In this document: positions 23,715 through 31,127 of the stretch, in pieces
How the letters are laid out: every line of letters begins with the position of its first letter
Position numbering within the stretch: the stretch's first letter is position 1
Assembly: GCF_019219825.1 (NCBI RefSeq)
Contig: NZ_JAHUXH010000040.1
Span: 1-54,690 of the forward strand
Source: Streptomyces sp. TRM70350
GTDB lineage: Bacteria > Actinomycetota > Actinomycetes > Streptomycetales > Streptomycetaceae
Direction: 5' to 3'
Length of the DNA: 54,690 nucleotides
Made by a program: the position numbers and the translations under genes
The notes under the pieces: generated by a model
The model's input: the letters and a program-made list of their open reading frames with translations, nothing else
Databases searched by the model: none
What the model was told of the DNA's origin: nothing

Positions 23715-24287
23715 TCAGCCCGTACGGCGCAGGCTCCGCCAGGCAGCGTGCGCTTCTCTCAGGGCGGGCGGGACGGCTGTGGCATGGCAGAGGGCAGCGA
23801 CCGCGCACCAGGAGCACACGGCCCGGTGCTTGGTCAGCTGCTCGGTGAACAGCACGGCCGCAGCCGCTGCGTCCGCCAGGATCTTGCCTGTCGCGGCCAG
23901 CACGAGCCAGGGGCGGTCCCGGTGCCGTCCATGTCCGCCCGCCCCCGTCAGCGCCAGCGTGACGCCCGCGCTGGCCAGCGCGATCGCCGCGTCCGGGGTT
24001 CGCAGCAGGGCGTATGCCTCACCCGCGGCGTCGACCCGCTCGGCGTCCAGCCCCGGCAGGGGCGGCTCCGGGAGCCGCTTTACCAGACCGAACTGGTACA
24101 GGGCGACCACTCCGTACGCCGCTGACGCGCCCAGATTGAGCGCGGCCACCCTGCGGCGTTCGCTGAGGAAGCCGCCTCGCTTCAGCCGGAGATCGTCACT
24201 GACCGTCTCGGCCACCGCAGACGACCCGCGGCCGATCCCGCCGATGGCGCGAACCGCGGCCGCACGGATGGGTCCCTTCCGGTTCAT
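23715..24287 (-). CDS. Vitamin K epoxide reductase-like membrane protein
   Basis: This 190-residue protein has hydrophobic helices at RRVAALNLGASAAYGVVALYQFGLV, DAAIALASAGVTLALTGAG, RPWLVLAATGKILADAAAAAVLFTEQL and CSWCAVAALCHATAVPPALREA. The CSWC pair in the last helix resembles the redox CxxC of VKOR proteins, which pass electrons between quinones and disulfides. I do not see the second, loop cysteine pair clearly, so the activity is uncertain. The start at 24287 is supported by AAGGAGTGGACGCG upstream. It stands alone, converging on the radical SAM gene. Confidence 0.55.
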   Translation of the reverse strand: MNRKGPIRAAAVRAIGGIGRGSSAVAETVSDDLRLKRGGFLSERRRVAALNLGASAAYGVVALYQFGLVKRLPEPPLPGLDAERVDAAGEAYALLRTPDAAIALASAGVTLALTGAGGHGRHRDRPWLVLAATGKILADAAAAAVLFTEQLTKHRAVCSWCAVAALCHATAVPPALREAHAAWRSLRRTG

Positions 24288-24692
24288 CGCGTCCACTCCT
24301 TGGTGAGTCACGGGGAGCCAGGCCGCTGGGGCGTCGAGGGCGCCCACGCTGCCGCCCGGTGAGCGGTTCGCGTCGCTTCCCGGGGTTCTCCCAGGACCGC
24401 GCGAGGAAGAACGGCACCAGCAGCAGTCCGAAGATCGGTGGATGGACCAGTCCTTCGACCAACTGGAGCCCGTATACCAGGGGCGATGTGGTCTGCCGTC
24501 CCGGCCCGCGTACCCCTCCGGCATGGCTTGAAATGCTGTGCGGCGCCTCGATGAAACCGGACTCGGCGAAGCGCCGCGGCCCACAGGGCTACGCTGATCG
24601 ACGGCAGCCGAACGCGTGCCTCAGCTGGGAGCCATGGCCGACGCAGCGCGCACCCATCGTTTCGAACAGCGCTCGCGCAGGCGCCCGCCGCG
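24288..24692. other. Intergenic region with a possible membrane-protein remnant
   Basis: No intact gene is supported in these 405 bases. On the minus strand, about 24385-24510 would translate as SPLVYGLQLVEGLVHPPIFGLLLVPFFLARSW, a hydrophobic stretch followed by a basic tail. This could be a leftover of a small integral membrane protein. It has no start codon in good context, and its frame continues into the VKOR-like gene as nonsense. Confidence 0.3.
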
Positions 24693-25607
24693 TCATTTCT
24701 TCCTCGCTCGTGGCGCTTCGGCGTCGTCCTCACCGCCCGAACCGGCGTCCTCGCGGTGGCCTGCCTCACCGGCGAGCAGCGGAGAGCGCGACAGCACCAT
24801 CACCGCCGCCGCGGCGGCCGCGGCGGCCAGGACCGCCGGCAGGATGAACAGCCCGCCGCGCACACTCTCCTGGAAGACCAGCACTCCCCACAGGATGGCG
24901 ACCACCGGATCGGCCATGGTCAGTCCGGGCTGGGTGGCCAGCAACCGGCCCGCGTGCAGAGCCGACTGCAAAAGGAACACCGCACACCCGCCGACGGCGA
25001 TCATGGCCCACAGCTGCCAGCTGGTGAACAGGGCGACCAGGCCGTGGGAAAAGGCGTTCGTCATGCCCTTCATCAGCGCAGCCGTCAGCCCGAACGCGCA
25101 TCCCGTGGTCGCCCCCAGGACCGCTGCCCGGCGCGAACCCGACACGCCCCGCGCCCACAGCACACCGACGACGATCACCAGCGCGTTGACTCCGCAGCCG
25201 ATCAGCCAGCCCGTCCCCGACACGGACGACGTCTTCCCTCTGCCCGGCCCGAGCGCGATGATCAGCCCGGCCACGCCCGCAGCCATCACCGCCGACGCAC
25301 CCCACTCCCGCCGCCCCATCCGGCCCCCGAGGAGAAACCTGGACACCATCAGCGCCGCAGGCAACTCCAAGGCGAGCAGCGGCTGCACCACGGAGATCCG
25401 GCCGGTGCCCAGGGCGGCGGCCTGCAGCAGGAAACTCGCGATGACCGACAGGATCCCGCCCAGCCAGACCGGACGGTGCAGCAGATGCCACACCAGGCGC
25501 AAGCTCAGATTGTCCTTACCGGGCTGATCCCGTGCCGCCTTACGCTGTAGGACGGACGCCAGCGCACTGGCCACAGCCGCCAGCACAGCCAGCAGAGGGC
25601 TAAGCAT
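24693..25607 (-). CDS. DMT family permease
   Basis: This 304-residue protein has nine or ten hydrophobic helices: SPLLAVLAAVASALASVLQRKAARDQ at the start, LLHRPVWLGGILSVIASFLLQAAALG, ISVVQPLLALELPAALMVSRFLLGG, and near the end LTMADPVVAILWGVLVFQESVRGGLFILPAVLAAAAAAAAVMVLSRSPLL. The placement of these motifs matches the DMT/EamA superfamily, in a subgroup common in actinomycetes and annotated only as DMT transporter. The C-terminal tail is charged (AGHREDAGSGGEDDAEAPRARKK). The substrate is unknown. The gene is single. Confidence 0.75.
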   Translation of the reverse strand: MLSPLLAVLAAVASALASVLQRKAARDQPGKDNLSLRLVWHLLHRPVWLGGILSVIASFLLQAAALGTGRISVVQPLLALELPAALMVSRFLLGGRMGRREWGASAVMAAGVAGLIIALGPGRGKTSSVSGTGWLIGCGVNALVIVVGVLWARGVSGSRRAAVLGATTGCAFGLTAALMKGMTNAFSHGLVALFTSWQLWAMIAVGGCAVFLLQSALHAGRLLATQPGLTMADPVVAILWGVLVFQESVRGGLFILPAVLAAAAAAAAVMVLSRSPLLAGEAGHREDAGSGGEDDAEAPRARKK

Positions 25608-25812
25608 GGCGCCAGCCGACGCCGACTACTGGTGACGTCCGCCCGCGCGCGGACCGGGACAGAGACACGGCGACCAAGAGAGCCACCCACCCAGGGTGGC
25701 CCATTTATCCCTAATCGCGCTAAATAAAGGACTAATGCGCCTATTGCGTTGATCCCGAGCACCTGGGTACACGTTCCGGTGGTTACGGGAGTCGCGGGAA
25801 CTGGGGGCACTC

Positions 25813-26019
25813 ATGTTGATGGCGGACCCGGCGGTGCTGCGGAATCTGCTGGAGGAGTACGAGGCGCTGGCCTCCTCGCATACGGAGACCGGCGGAGCGC
25901 AGGCGCGGCAGCGCATGGAGGACCTGGCCTACACCCTGTGCGTCTCGACAGGGACAAAAGACGTGGACAGCGCCTTGGCCGCTGCGCGGCAGCAGTTGGA
26001 GAGCGCTGCCGGAGGATGA
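25813..26019 (+). CDS. DUF5133 family small protein
   Basis: The 68 residues read LMADPAVLRNLLEEYEALASSHTETGGAQARQRMEDLAYTLCVSTGTKDVDSALAAARQQLES, a two-helix hairpin typical of the small DUF5133 proteins of Streptomyces. Their function is unknown, though they often lie near stress and redox genes. The upstream 100 bases (25690-25760) are strikingly AT-rich (cccatttatccctaatcgcg, then taaataaagg), so the gene probably has a strong regulated promoter. Start: the first ATG at 25813. Confidence 0.85.
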   Translation: MLMADPAVLRNLLEEYEALASSHTETGGAQARQRMEDLAYTLCVSTGTKDVDSALAAARQQLESAAGG

Positions 26020-26200
26020 GCACCGGGCAGGTGTTGCTCGCCCCGGGAAGGCGGAGCGCGTCCAGCGGCCGTGCGGCGCCAGGATCAGCAACTCGGCGTC
26101 CCGGGCGCGACGACGACCTCGCGTTCGACCCGGCCGGAGCGTTCCCGTCGGGTGCACGGGCGGTCCAGACGCTCGGCGGCGGACTCAAGGAGCCGCAGCG
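26010..26200 (-). pseudogene. Universal stress protein C-terminal remnant
   Basis: The minus strand shows LRLLESAAERLDRPC, then in another frame RDAELLILAPHGRW, then in a third TCPVLILRQ. These resemble the last third of a UspA-type protein (the AELLIL strand with G-loop and the closing CPVLIL strand), broken by frame changes. The fragment touches the end of DUF5133. The match is short and I rate it as suggestive only. Confidence 0.35.
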
Positions 26201-26455
26201 TGACGAACACGATCACCACGGCGGCGGTCGGTACGGCCACCACCGCCTCCGGCCGGCCTCACGGCCGTATCACCGCACATGCCGGCACCAGCACCAGCAG
26301 GGCAGCGGACAGCACCTCGGCGAGTGACGCGTTCAGGAGCGATCCTTTCCAGCTCAGGCGGTCACCGCTGCATCGAACGAGGCCAGCCGTGGGCGTGCCT
26401 GGACGTGGACACCGGGTGAGGACCGCGCATGGCCAGGTCTCCAGTTTGGGGCACA
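26201..26455 (-). other. Spacer with a possible ArsB-like transporter N-terminal remnant
   Basis: The minus-strand segment at about 26265-26350 encodes LNASLAEVLSAALLVLVPACAVIRP, which looks like the first helix of an arsenite/SLC13-type transporter. It then runs directly into the universal-stress remnant. No start codon or intact frame supports a working gene. The rest of the segment shows nothing recognisable. Confidence 0.3.
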
Positions 26456-27169
26456 TCAGCCGCCGTAGCGCGACGAGCCGAGTGTCACCTGGTGACCGAC
26501 GAGGCTGATCTCGATGCCGTCCGCGGTGGCGCGCGCCGCTGTGAAGTTGACGCCCTCCGGGAGACTGACCCGCCAGGCGGTGCCCGCCCGGTCGGCGCCG
26601 GGGATGGTCAGGGAGAGTTCTGTGCCCTGCGCCAGGAGCGTCCCCGTGGTGTTCAACGCCGTGCCACCGACCGTGCCCGAGACCTTGACGCGTGCCGCCT
26701 GGCCGTTGGATCCCGGTGCCCGGGACACCTGCAGCGGGCCGCCGTTGCCCGTGAGCCGGGTCACCGCGCCGGACAGTTCCTCGTACGAGAGGGTCAGGGT
26801 GCCGGTGGCGAGGTTGGCTTCGGCGCTGCGCCCTGTCAGCGACGTGAGCCGCACATCACGCAGGTCCAGGTGGAGCCGGTCGATGTGCAGATAGCCGCCC
26901 TGCGTATTGGACGTGGTGTCGATGTAGAACCCGCCCGCGGTCAGCGTCACGTGACCGAAGTCCTGCCCGGCCGCCTGGGTCAGGAACGGAAAGCCCTCGA
27001 TCGACACGTCCAGGTGGCCGTCGGTGGTGTTGCCGTAGCCGTACTTCTCCTTCGCGAGCTGCGCGGCCTCCTTGTCCGCGTAGTGCACGGCGAGCCGGTC
27101 GGCAGCCGTGAACAGCACGGCGAGCACCACCACCGTGATCGCCAGAACCTTCACCCATCGACGTCTCAC
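26456..27169 (-). CDS. DUF2993 (LmeA-like) membrane-anchored protein
   Basis: The protein has 237 residues. An N-terminal anchor, RRRWVKVLAITVVVLAVLFTAADRLAVHYADKEAAQLAKEKYG, is followed by a secreted lipid-binding-like fold: HLDVSIEGFPFLTQAAGQDFGHVTLTAGGF, HLDLRDVRLTSLTGRSAEANLATGTLTLSYEEL and ISLVGHQVTLGSSRYGG. This is the DUF2993 pattern, related to mycobacterial LmeA, which binds phospholipid and supports mannan assembly in the envelope. The GTG at 27169 follows GGGGGATC. The upstream in-frame ATG at 27250 would add a His-rich, unlikely stretch. Confidence 0.82.
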   Translation of the reverse strand: MRRRWVKVLAITVVVLAVLFTAADRLAVHYADKEAAQLAKEKYGYGNTTDGHLDVSIEGFPFLTQAAGQDFGHVTLTAGGFYIDTTSNTQGGYLHIDRLHLDLRDVRLTSLTGRSAEANLATGTLTLSYEELSGAVTRLTGNGGPLQVSRAPGSNGQAARVKVSGTVGGTALNTTGTLLAQGTELSLTIPGADRAGTAWRVSLPEGVNFTAARATADGIEISLVGHQVTLGSSRYGG

Positions 27170-27420
27170 GCCGATCCCCCGATGCTGTCGTGTGTCGTTG
27201 TGGCGGCCTGTGTGGTGGCCGCTCCGGGACGGTATAGGGCCGTTGGACACGAACTCATGTCCGGTTACTCAAAGCTGGGTCAACTTTCCCGGACTTCAGC
27301 TCAACTGTCGGCGGACCGTGGAGCCGCCATAGACTCAAAGGAGCGGTTCGGGAACGCAGGAGCGGGGAGCTCGTGATCCGGACCGGCGACCGGGGGGATG
27401 GCCACCCCAGGAGGAACGCG

Positions 27421-28104
27421 ATGCTGCGGCACACCAGACTGGCCGACGAATCGGCGGACTACCTCGACGCCCGCGAGGAGCTGCGCCTGGCCGAGATCGA
27501 CCTCATGCGCCACCGCGAGAAGGTCGCGGCCCAGCGGCGGGCGCTCCCTCAGGGGCCACCCGTCGACGACTACGTCTTCATCGAGGGCCCCGCCGACCTC
27601 GACGCCGGCGACACACCGGTCCGCGAGGTCGCTCTGAGCGAGCTGTTCACCGCCACGGACCGCCCGTTGATCGTCTACCACTTCATGTACGGCAAGCTGC
27701 AGACCGACCCCTGCCCGATGTGCACCCTTTGGATCGACGGCTTCAACGGAATCGCCCACCACCTCGCCCGCAACGCCGACTTCGCCATCGCTGCGGCCGC
27801 CGACGTGCCCACCCTCCGGCAGCACGCCCGCAACCGGGGCTGGCACCGGCTACGGCTCCTGAGCTGCGGTGACAGCACGTTCAAGTACGACCTGGGCAGC
27901 GAGGACAAGGACGGCGAACAGGACTCCACCATCTCCGTGTTCACCCGCGACGGCGACGGCACGGTCCGCCATTTCTACTCCGCGCACCCACGCATGGCCG
28001 ACGACATCGATGAGCGCGGCATCGACCTCCTGACCCCCGTCTGGCACCTCCTCGACCTGACCCCGCAGGGCCGCGACGACTGGTACCCGAGCATCGATTA
28101 CTGA
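27421..28104 (+). CDS. DUF899 family thioredoxin-like protein
   Basis: This 227-residue protein shows the DUF899 order: ELRLAEIDLMRHREKVAAQRRALPQGPPVDDYVF, then LIVYHFMYGKLQTDPCPMCTLWIDGFNGIAHHL with the CPMC pair where thioredoxins have CxxC, NRGWHRLRLLSCGDSTFKYDLGSED, and a C-terminal TPVWHLLDLTPQGRDDWYPSIDY. The family has a thioredoxin fold and unknown substrates. AGGAGG lies eight bases before the ATG at 27421. An earlier ATG at 27373 lacks such a site. It is divergent from the DUF2993 gene. Confidence 0.88.
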   Translation: MLRHTRLADESADYLDAREELRLAEIDLMRHREKVAAQRRALPQGPPVDDYVFIEGPADLDAGDTPVREVALSELFTATDRPLIVYHFMYGKLQTDPCPMCTLWIDGFNGIAHHLARNADFAIAAAADVPTLRQHARNRGWHRLRLLSCGDSTFKYDLGSEDKDGEQDSTISVFTRDGDGTVRHFYSAHPRMADDIDERGIDLLTPVWHLLDLTPQGRDDWYPSIDY

Positions 28105-28180
28105 CCGTGAAGGACGCCGTTGACCGCTGGCTCGCGGCGAACCAGATCAGGGGCGGCACAGGATCAGCCGTTGGATGCGA

Positions 28181-28529
28181 TCACGGTCCGGAGCCCTCGG
28201 CGGGACTCGGATTGATCGTGTCGAAGTAGACCGTGTCCGTGCCCGGATCGAAGTGGAACGTGCCGGAATAGGTTCCGTTGGTCATCTCGCTGTCGAAGGA
28301 CTCGCTGCGGACCCACCTTGCGCTCTTGGGCATGAACTGCGTGAGGACACCCGGCGGTTGGTACGGTGCCGCGGGCTGGAAGTCCCGCTGCGGCACCCGC
28401 AGGCCCACGACACGAACTGACCCGGCGCGGACACCCGTGAGCCGGAGCCCATTGCAATGCCGAGCCAATCGCCACCGCCGCGCCGAGCGCAAGCACTGCC
28501 CGGCGTCCGAAATCTACCGAGCCGCCCAT
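28181..28529 (-). pseudogene. Small exported protein, frameshifted
   Basis: The minus strand has a good start (GGGAGGGTGTCTC before ATG at 28529) and a signal-like segment, MGGSVDFGRRAVLALGAAVAIGSA. The frame then has to change twice, near 28455 and 28405, to reach the well-formed end VVGLRVPQRDFQPAAPYQPPGVLTQFMPKSARWVRSESFDSEMTNGTYSGTFHFDPGTDTVYFDTINPSPAEGSGP. The mature part looks like a small beta-rich domain. I do not recognise the family. Confidence 0.45.
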
Positions 28530-29078
28530 GAGACACCCTCCCCTGCAGTCCTCACGTACAAGGCCCTGATCGTGGCGATCCACTCAGAGCCGCACCCCAT
28601 CGAACCGAGCAGGTGTGGGCGTTCAGCAGGCGCCCTCGCGCACCGACGCGGACAGCTCGACCCACGGGCGAGTTTGCCTTGGCGCTGCACGGCTCCACCA
28701 CGAACACCACCGCCTCGGCACCGCCCTCGCACAGCGGCCGATAGTCCACCGGGTCGAAGTCGTTGATCATGTCGGCACCCTGGGTGCTCCCACTGGCAGC
28801 CGAACGACGGGCCGTCACCGTGACGCTTCCCGTCCACCTGCGGCCGGAACTGCCCCAGAGGGCGACGAGGTCGAGCGGGAAGTGCGGGAGCGGACGCCTC
28901 TCTGAACTGGTGAGCTGATGGCCGTAGTAACGGTGTCGGCCGGTGAACACCAGGGGAGCCGTGATCGGCCCTGGACGTGGTGCTTCAGTCTTGAGTCCCT
29001 GATGGCTGCCCGGAGCCTGAAGTTCGGGGTGCGGTGCGGAGGGTCGGGCGGTGTCGGTCGTGTTGCTGTTGCCGGGGG
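28530..29078. other. Long stretch without a supported gene
   Basis: Open frames exist on both strands, but none has a convincing start, known motif or coding bias along its length. A minus-strand segment (about 28640-28900) has LPHFPLDLVALWGSSGRRW and MINDFDPVDYRPLCEGGAEAVVFVVEPCSAKANS, which looks once-coding but matches nothing I know and is broken. Probably decayed sequence. Confidence 0.35.
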
Positions 29079-29441
29079 TTACAGGTGGGGTGCGATGGAC
29101 GGCAGCAGGTCCTGGAAGGTGCGGCCGGTGGCGGGTTCACCGATGGCCTTCATCTGCCAGGTGCCGCCGGTGCGGTGGACCTTCGCCATGATCTGGGCGG
29201 TGTGGTGGCCACCGCCGGTGAGGGTGTGGCGGGCGAGTTCGGCGCCGGTGGACTCGTCGACCAGGCGGCAGAAGGCGTTCTGTACCTCGGTGAAGGTCTG
29301 GCCGGTGAAGGAGTTGACGGTGAAGACGATCTGGTCGATGTGGGCGGGGACCCGGGCCAGGTCGACGAGGATGCTCTCGTGGTGCAGCATTGCTACGAAG
29401 TCCGCTCGGTCCTCGGGGCGCAGGCGGGGCGGGCCGGTCAC
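29079..29441 (-). CDS. TerD family protein, N-terminally truncated
   Basis: The 120 residues match only the second half of a TerD domain: ESILVDLARVPAHIDQIVFTVNSFTGQTFTEVQNAFCRLVDESTGAELARHTLTGGGHHTAQIMAKVHRTGGTWQMKAIGEPATGRTFQDLLP. Full TerD proteins are about 190 residues. The first half, with the DLDAS strand and half of the calcium site, is replaced by a short charged leader, MTGPPRLRPEDRADFVAML. It has its own GTG with CAGGAGAG upstream, so it may still be translated. It follows the full terD on the same strand, with a hairpin between. Confidence 0.75.
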   Translation of the reverse strand: MTGPPRLRPEDRADFVAMLHHESILVDLARVPAHIDQIVFTVNSFTGQTFTEVQNAFCRLVDESTGAELARHTLTGGGHHTAQIMAKVHRTGGTWQMKAIGEPATGRTFQDLLPSIAPHL

Positions 29442-29520
29442 GTGGTCTCGCTCTCCTGACTGGCTGGGGCGGAAGGCGGTGCACGCCGGCGTCCGCGGAC
29501 GGCCGCCGTGCGGAAGGCGA

Positions 29521-29555
29521 CCGTCGGGCCCGTCCCCGAGCGGCGGGCCCGACGG
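29521..29555 (-). terminator. Hairpin between terD and the truncated terD
   Basis: A perfect 12-bp stem, CCGTCGGGCCCG (29521-29532) and CGGGCCCGACGG (29544-29555), with an 11-base loop, lies 16 bases after the full terD stop. It would end most terD transcripts and reduce, but not necessarily abolish, expression of the truncated paralogue. Confidence 0.75.
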
Positions 29556-29571
29556 CGCGGTCGGTACCAGG

Positions 29572-30147
29572 TCAGACGTTGACGCCGAAGTCGGCGGCGA
29601 TGCCGGCCAGTCCGGATGCGTAGCCCTGCCCGACCGCGCGGAACTTCCACTCCGCGCCGTTCCGGTACAGCTCGCCGAAGACCATCGCGGTCTCGGTGGA
29701 GGCGTCCTCGGAGAGGTCGTAGCGAGCGATCTCGGCGCCGCCGGCCTGGTTGACGACGCGGATGAAGGCGTTGCGGACCTGGCCGAAGCTCTGGCCGCGG
29801 CCCTCGGCGTCGTGGATGGAGACCGGGAACACGATCTTGTCGACCTCGGCGGGCACGGCCGCGAGGTTCACCTTGACGACCTCGTCGTCGCCCTCGCCCT
29901 CACCGGTGAGGTTGTCGCCGGTGTGCTCCACCGAACCGTCCGGGCTGGTCAGGTTGTTGTAGAAGACGAAGTGCCGGTCGGACAGGACCTTGCCGGACGC
30001 GTCGCACACGAGGGCGGAGGCGTCGAGGTCGTAGTCGGTGCCGGTGGTGGTGCGGACGTCCCAGCCCAGGCCGACCAGGACGGCGGTCAGACCCGGCGCC
30101 TCCTTGCTGAGTGAGACGTTGCCGCCCTTGGACAGGGAAACTCCCAC
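29572..30147 (-). CDS. terD: TerD family calcium-binding stress protein
   Basis: This 191-residue full-length TerD begins VGVSLSKGGNVSLSKEAPGLTAVLVGLGWDVRTTTGTDYDLDASALVCD. It continues with HFVFYNNLTSPDGSVEHTGDNLTGEGEGDDEVVKVNLAAVPAEVDKIVFPVSIHDAEGRGQSFGQVRNAFIRVVN and ends GLAGIAADFGVNV. The DLDAS and TGDNLTGEGEGDDE segments hold the acidic calcium-binding residues of the fold. TerD proteins act in tellurite and general envelope/chemical stress. The GTG at 30147 follows AAGGAGGAGTTCGCA. A BlaI-type inverted repeat sits 58 bases upstream, so BlaI repression is the likely control. Confidence 0.92.
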   Translation of the reverse strand: MGVSLSKGGNVSLSKEAPGLTAVLVGLGWDVRTTTGTDYDLDASALVCDASGKVLSDRHFVFYNNLTSPDGSVEHTGDNLTGEGEGDDEVVKVNLAAVPAEVDKIVFPVSIHDAEGRGQSFGQVRNAFIRVVNQAGGAEIARYDLSEDASTETAMVFGELYRNGAEWKFRAVGQGYASGLAGIAADFGVNV

Positions 30148-30205
30148 TGCGAACTCCTCCTTGGCGTGTGCGGTCGGAGCCCGCTGCACGGGCCCGGACC
30201 AATAA

Positions 30206-30221
30206 TCTACATGTCTGTAGA
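30206..30221. promoter_or_regulatory. BlaI-type operator, site 1 (terD)
   Basis: TCTACATGTCTGTAGA is a perfect inverted repeat (TCTACA-N4-TGTAGA). BlaI/MecI repressors bind TACA-N-TGTA type sequences, and a blaI-like gene lies 500 bases away. On the minus strand the right arm runs into TAGATT, a plausible -10, with TTCCAC 16 bases before it, so a bound repressor would block RNA polymerase. Confidence 0.75.
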
Positions 30222-30282
30222 AGATGTGGAAGGGTGACGCGGCCGTGCCGGCGGTGTGATCCGGTCGCTTGGAAGGGTTCGG

Positions 30283-30549
30283 TCAGTCCCGGGAGTTGCC
30301 GAACGGGAGGCGATAGGCGATCGGCAGCACAAGTGTGCCCGCGATGGCCGGGCCCCAGGTCGCGGCATCGAAGAACTCCCGCTGGGCCGGCCGGTCGAGG
30401 AGCCTGGCCGACAGCCGGCCGCCCACGAAGGCTCCGGCGATGCCGGTGACGGTCGTGCCGAGGCGGCCGCCCGGGTCGCGTCCGGGCAGGATCGCCTTCG
30501 CGCTCGCTCCGGCGAGGAGTCCCAGTACCGGCCATGCGATGACACCCAT
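30283..30549 (-). CDS. GlsB/YeaQ/YmgE family membrane protein
   Basis: This 88-residue small membrane protein reads VIAWPVLGLLAGASAKAILPGRDPGGRLGTTVTGIAGAFVGGRLSARLLD, with the characteristic AKAILPGRDPGG loop and the glycine-rich second helix of the transglycosylase-associated GlsB/YeaQ family. The C terminus adds a less usual helix, ATWGPAIAGTLVLPIAYRL. Members are induced by envelope, acid or osmotic stress; their biochemical role is unclear. It shares the intergenic region and one BlaI-type operator with the divergent blaI gene, so it is probably part of the same regulon. Confidence 0.85.
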   Translation of the reverse strand: MGVIAWPVLGLLAGASAKAILPGRDPGGRLGTTVTGIAGAFVGGRLSARLLDRPAQREFFDAATWGPAIAGTLVLPIAYRLPFGNSRD

Positions 30550-30610
30550 GTCTCCCGCGCTCCTTCCGGCGGTCCCTGCCTGCGGTGGGGCGTGCCCGGG
30601 CAGCTTACCT

Positions 30611-30626
30611 TCTACACTTTTGTAGA
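30611..30626. promoter_or_regulatory. BlaI-type operator, site 2 (glsB / blaI)
   Basis: TCTACACTTTTGTAGA has the same arms as site 1 (TCTACA-N4-TGTAGA). It lies 61 bases before glsB on one side and 105 bases before blaI on the other, so one site could control both divergent units and provide BlaI autoregulation. Confidence 0.78.
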
Positions 30627-30731
30627 GGCTGTGGTGGTGGGCTGGGGAGGTTCGTCGGGCGGCATTCGGCAGCCCGGGTGTCTATACGATGTCGGGTCGG
30701 GAAGCGGGCGGCCGTGGAAGGGAGACGGGGC

Positions 30732-31121
30732 ATGGCGGACGACCGGCGGCGTGCCCGGCGGCGGGGGCAGGGTGAGCTGGAGGCGCAGGTGCTGTCCGCG
30801 CTGCGGGAGGCGGACGGTCCGGCGACCGCGGGCTGGGTACAGGAGCGCCTCGGTGGGGATCTCGCCTATACGACCGTGATCACGATTCTGACCCGGTTGC
30901 TGGCCAAGGGGGCGGTGACCCGGGAGCGTGCGGGCCGGTCCTTTGCCTGGACGGCGGCTTCGGATCAGGCGGGTCTGGCGGCGCGGAAGATGCGCAGGCT
31001 GCTGGATGCCGAGAGTGACCGGGAGGCGGTGCTGGCCAGCTTTCTGACGGGTCTGGGTCCGGATGACGAGCGGCTGCTGCGGGAGTTGCTGGGTCGGTCG
31101 CGGGGTGAAGGGGAAGACTGA
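30732..31121 (+). CDS. BlaI/MecI/CopY family repressor
   Basis: This 129-residue protein has the BlaI winged helix: QGELEAQVLSALREADGPATAGWVQERLGGDLAYTTVITILTRLLAKGAVTRERAGRSFAWTA (residues 12-74). YTTVITILTRLLAKG is the recognition helix and linker into the wing. The C-terminal three-helix part (AARKMRRLLDAESDREAVLASFLTGLGPDDERLLRELL) is the dimerisation domain, which is cut by the partner protease in Bla/Mec systems. The ATG follows GGAAGGGAGACGGGGC. It is followed after six bases by the M56 gene, so the two form an operon. Three matching operators lie nearby. Confidence 0.93.
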   Translation: MADDRRRARRRGQGELEAQVLSALREADGPATAGWVQERLGGDLAYTTVITILTRLLAKGAVTRERAGRSFAWTAASDQAGLAARKMRRLLDAESDREAVLASFLTGLGPDDERLLRELLGRSRGEGED

Positions 31122-31127
31122 GGCCTC

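Noticed and set aside
26915..26930. Partial match GTCGATGTAGAA to the BlaI operator arm
   Set aside because: It lies inside the DUF2993 coding sequence and has no matching left arm.
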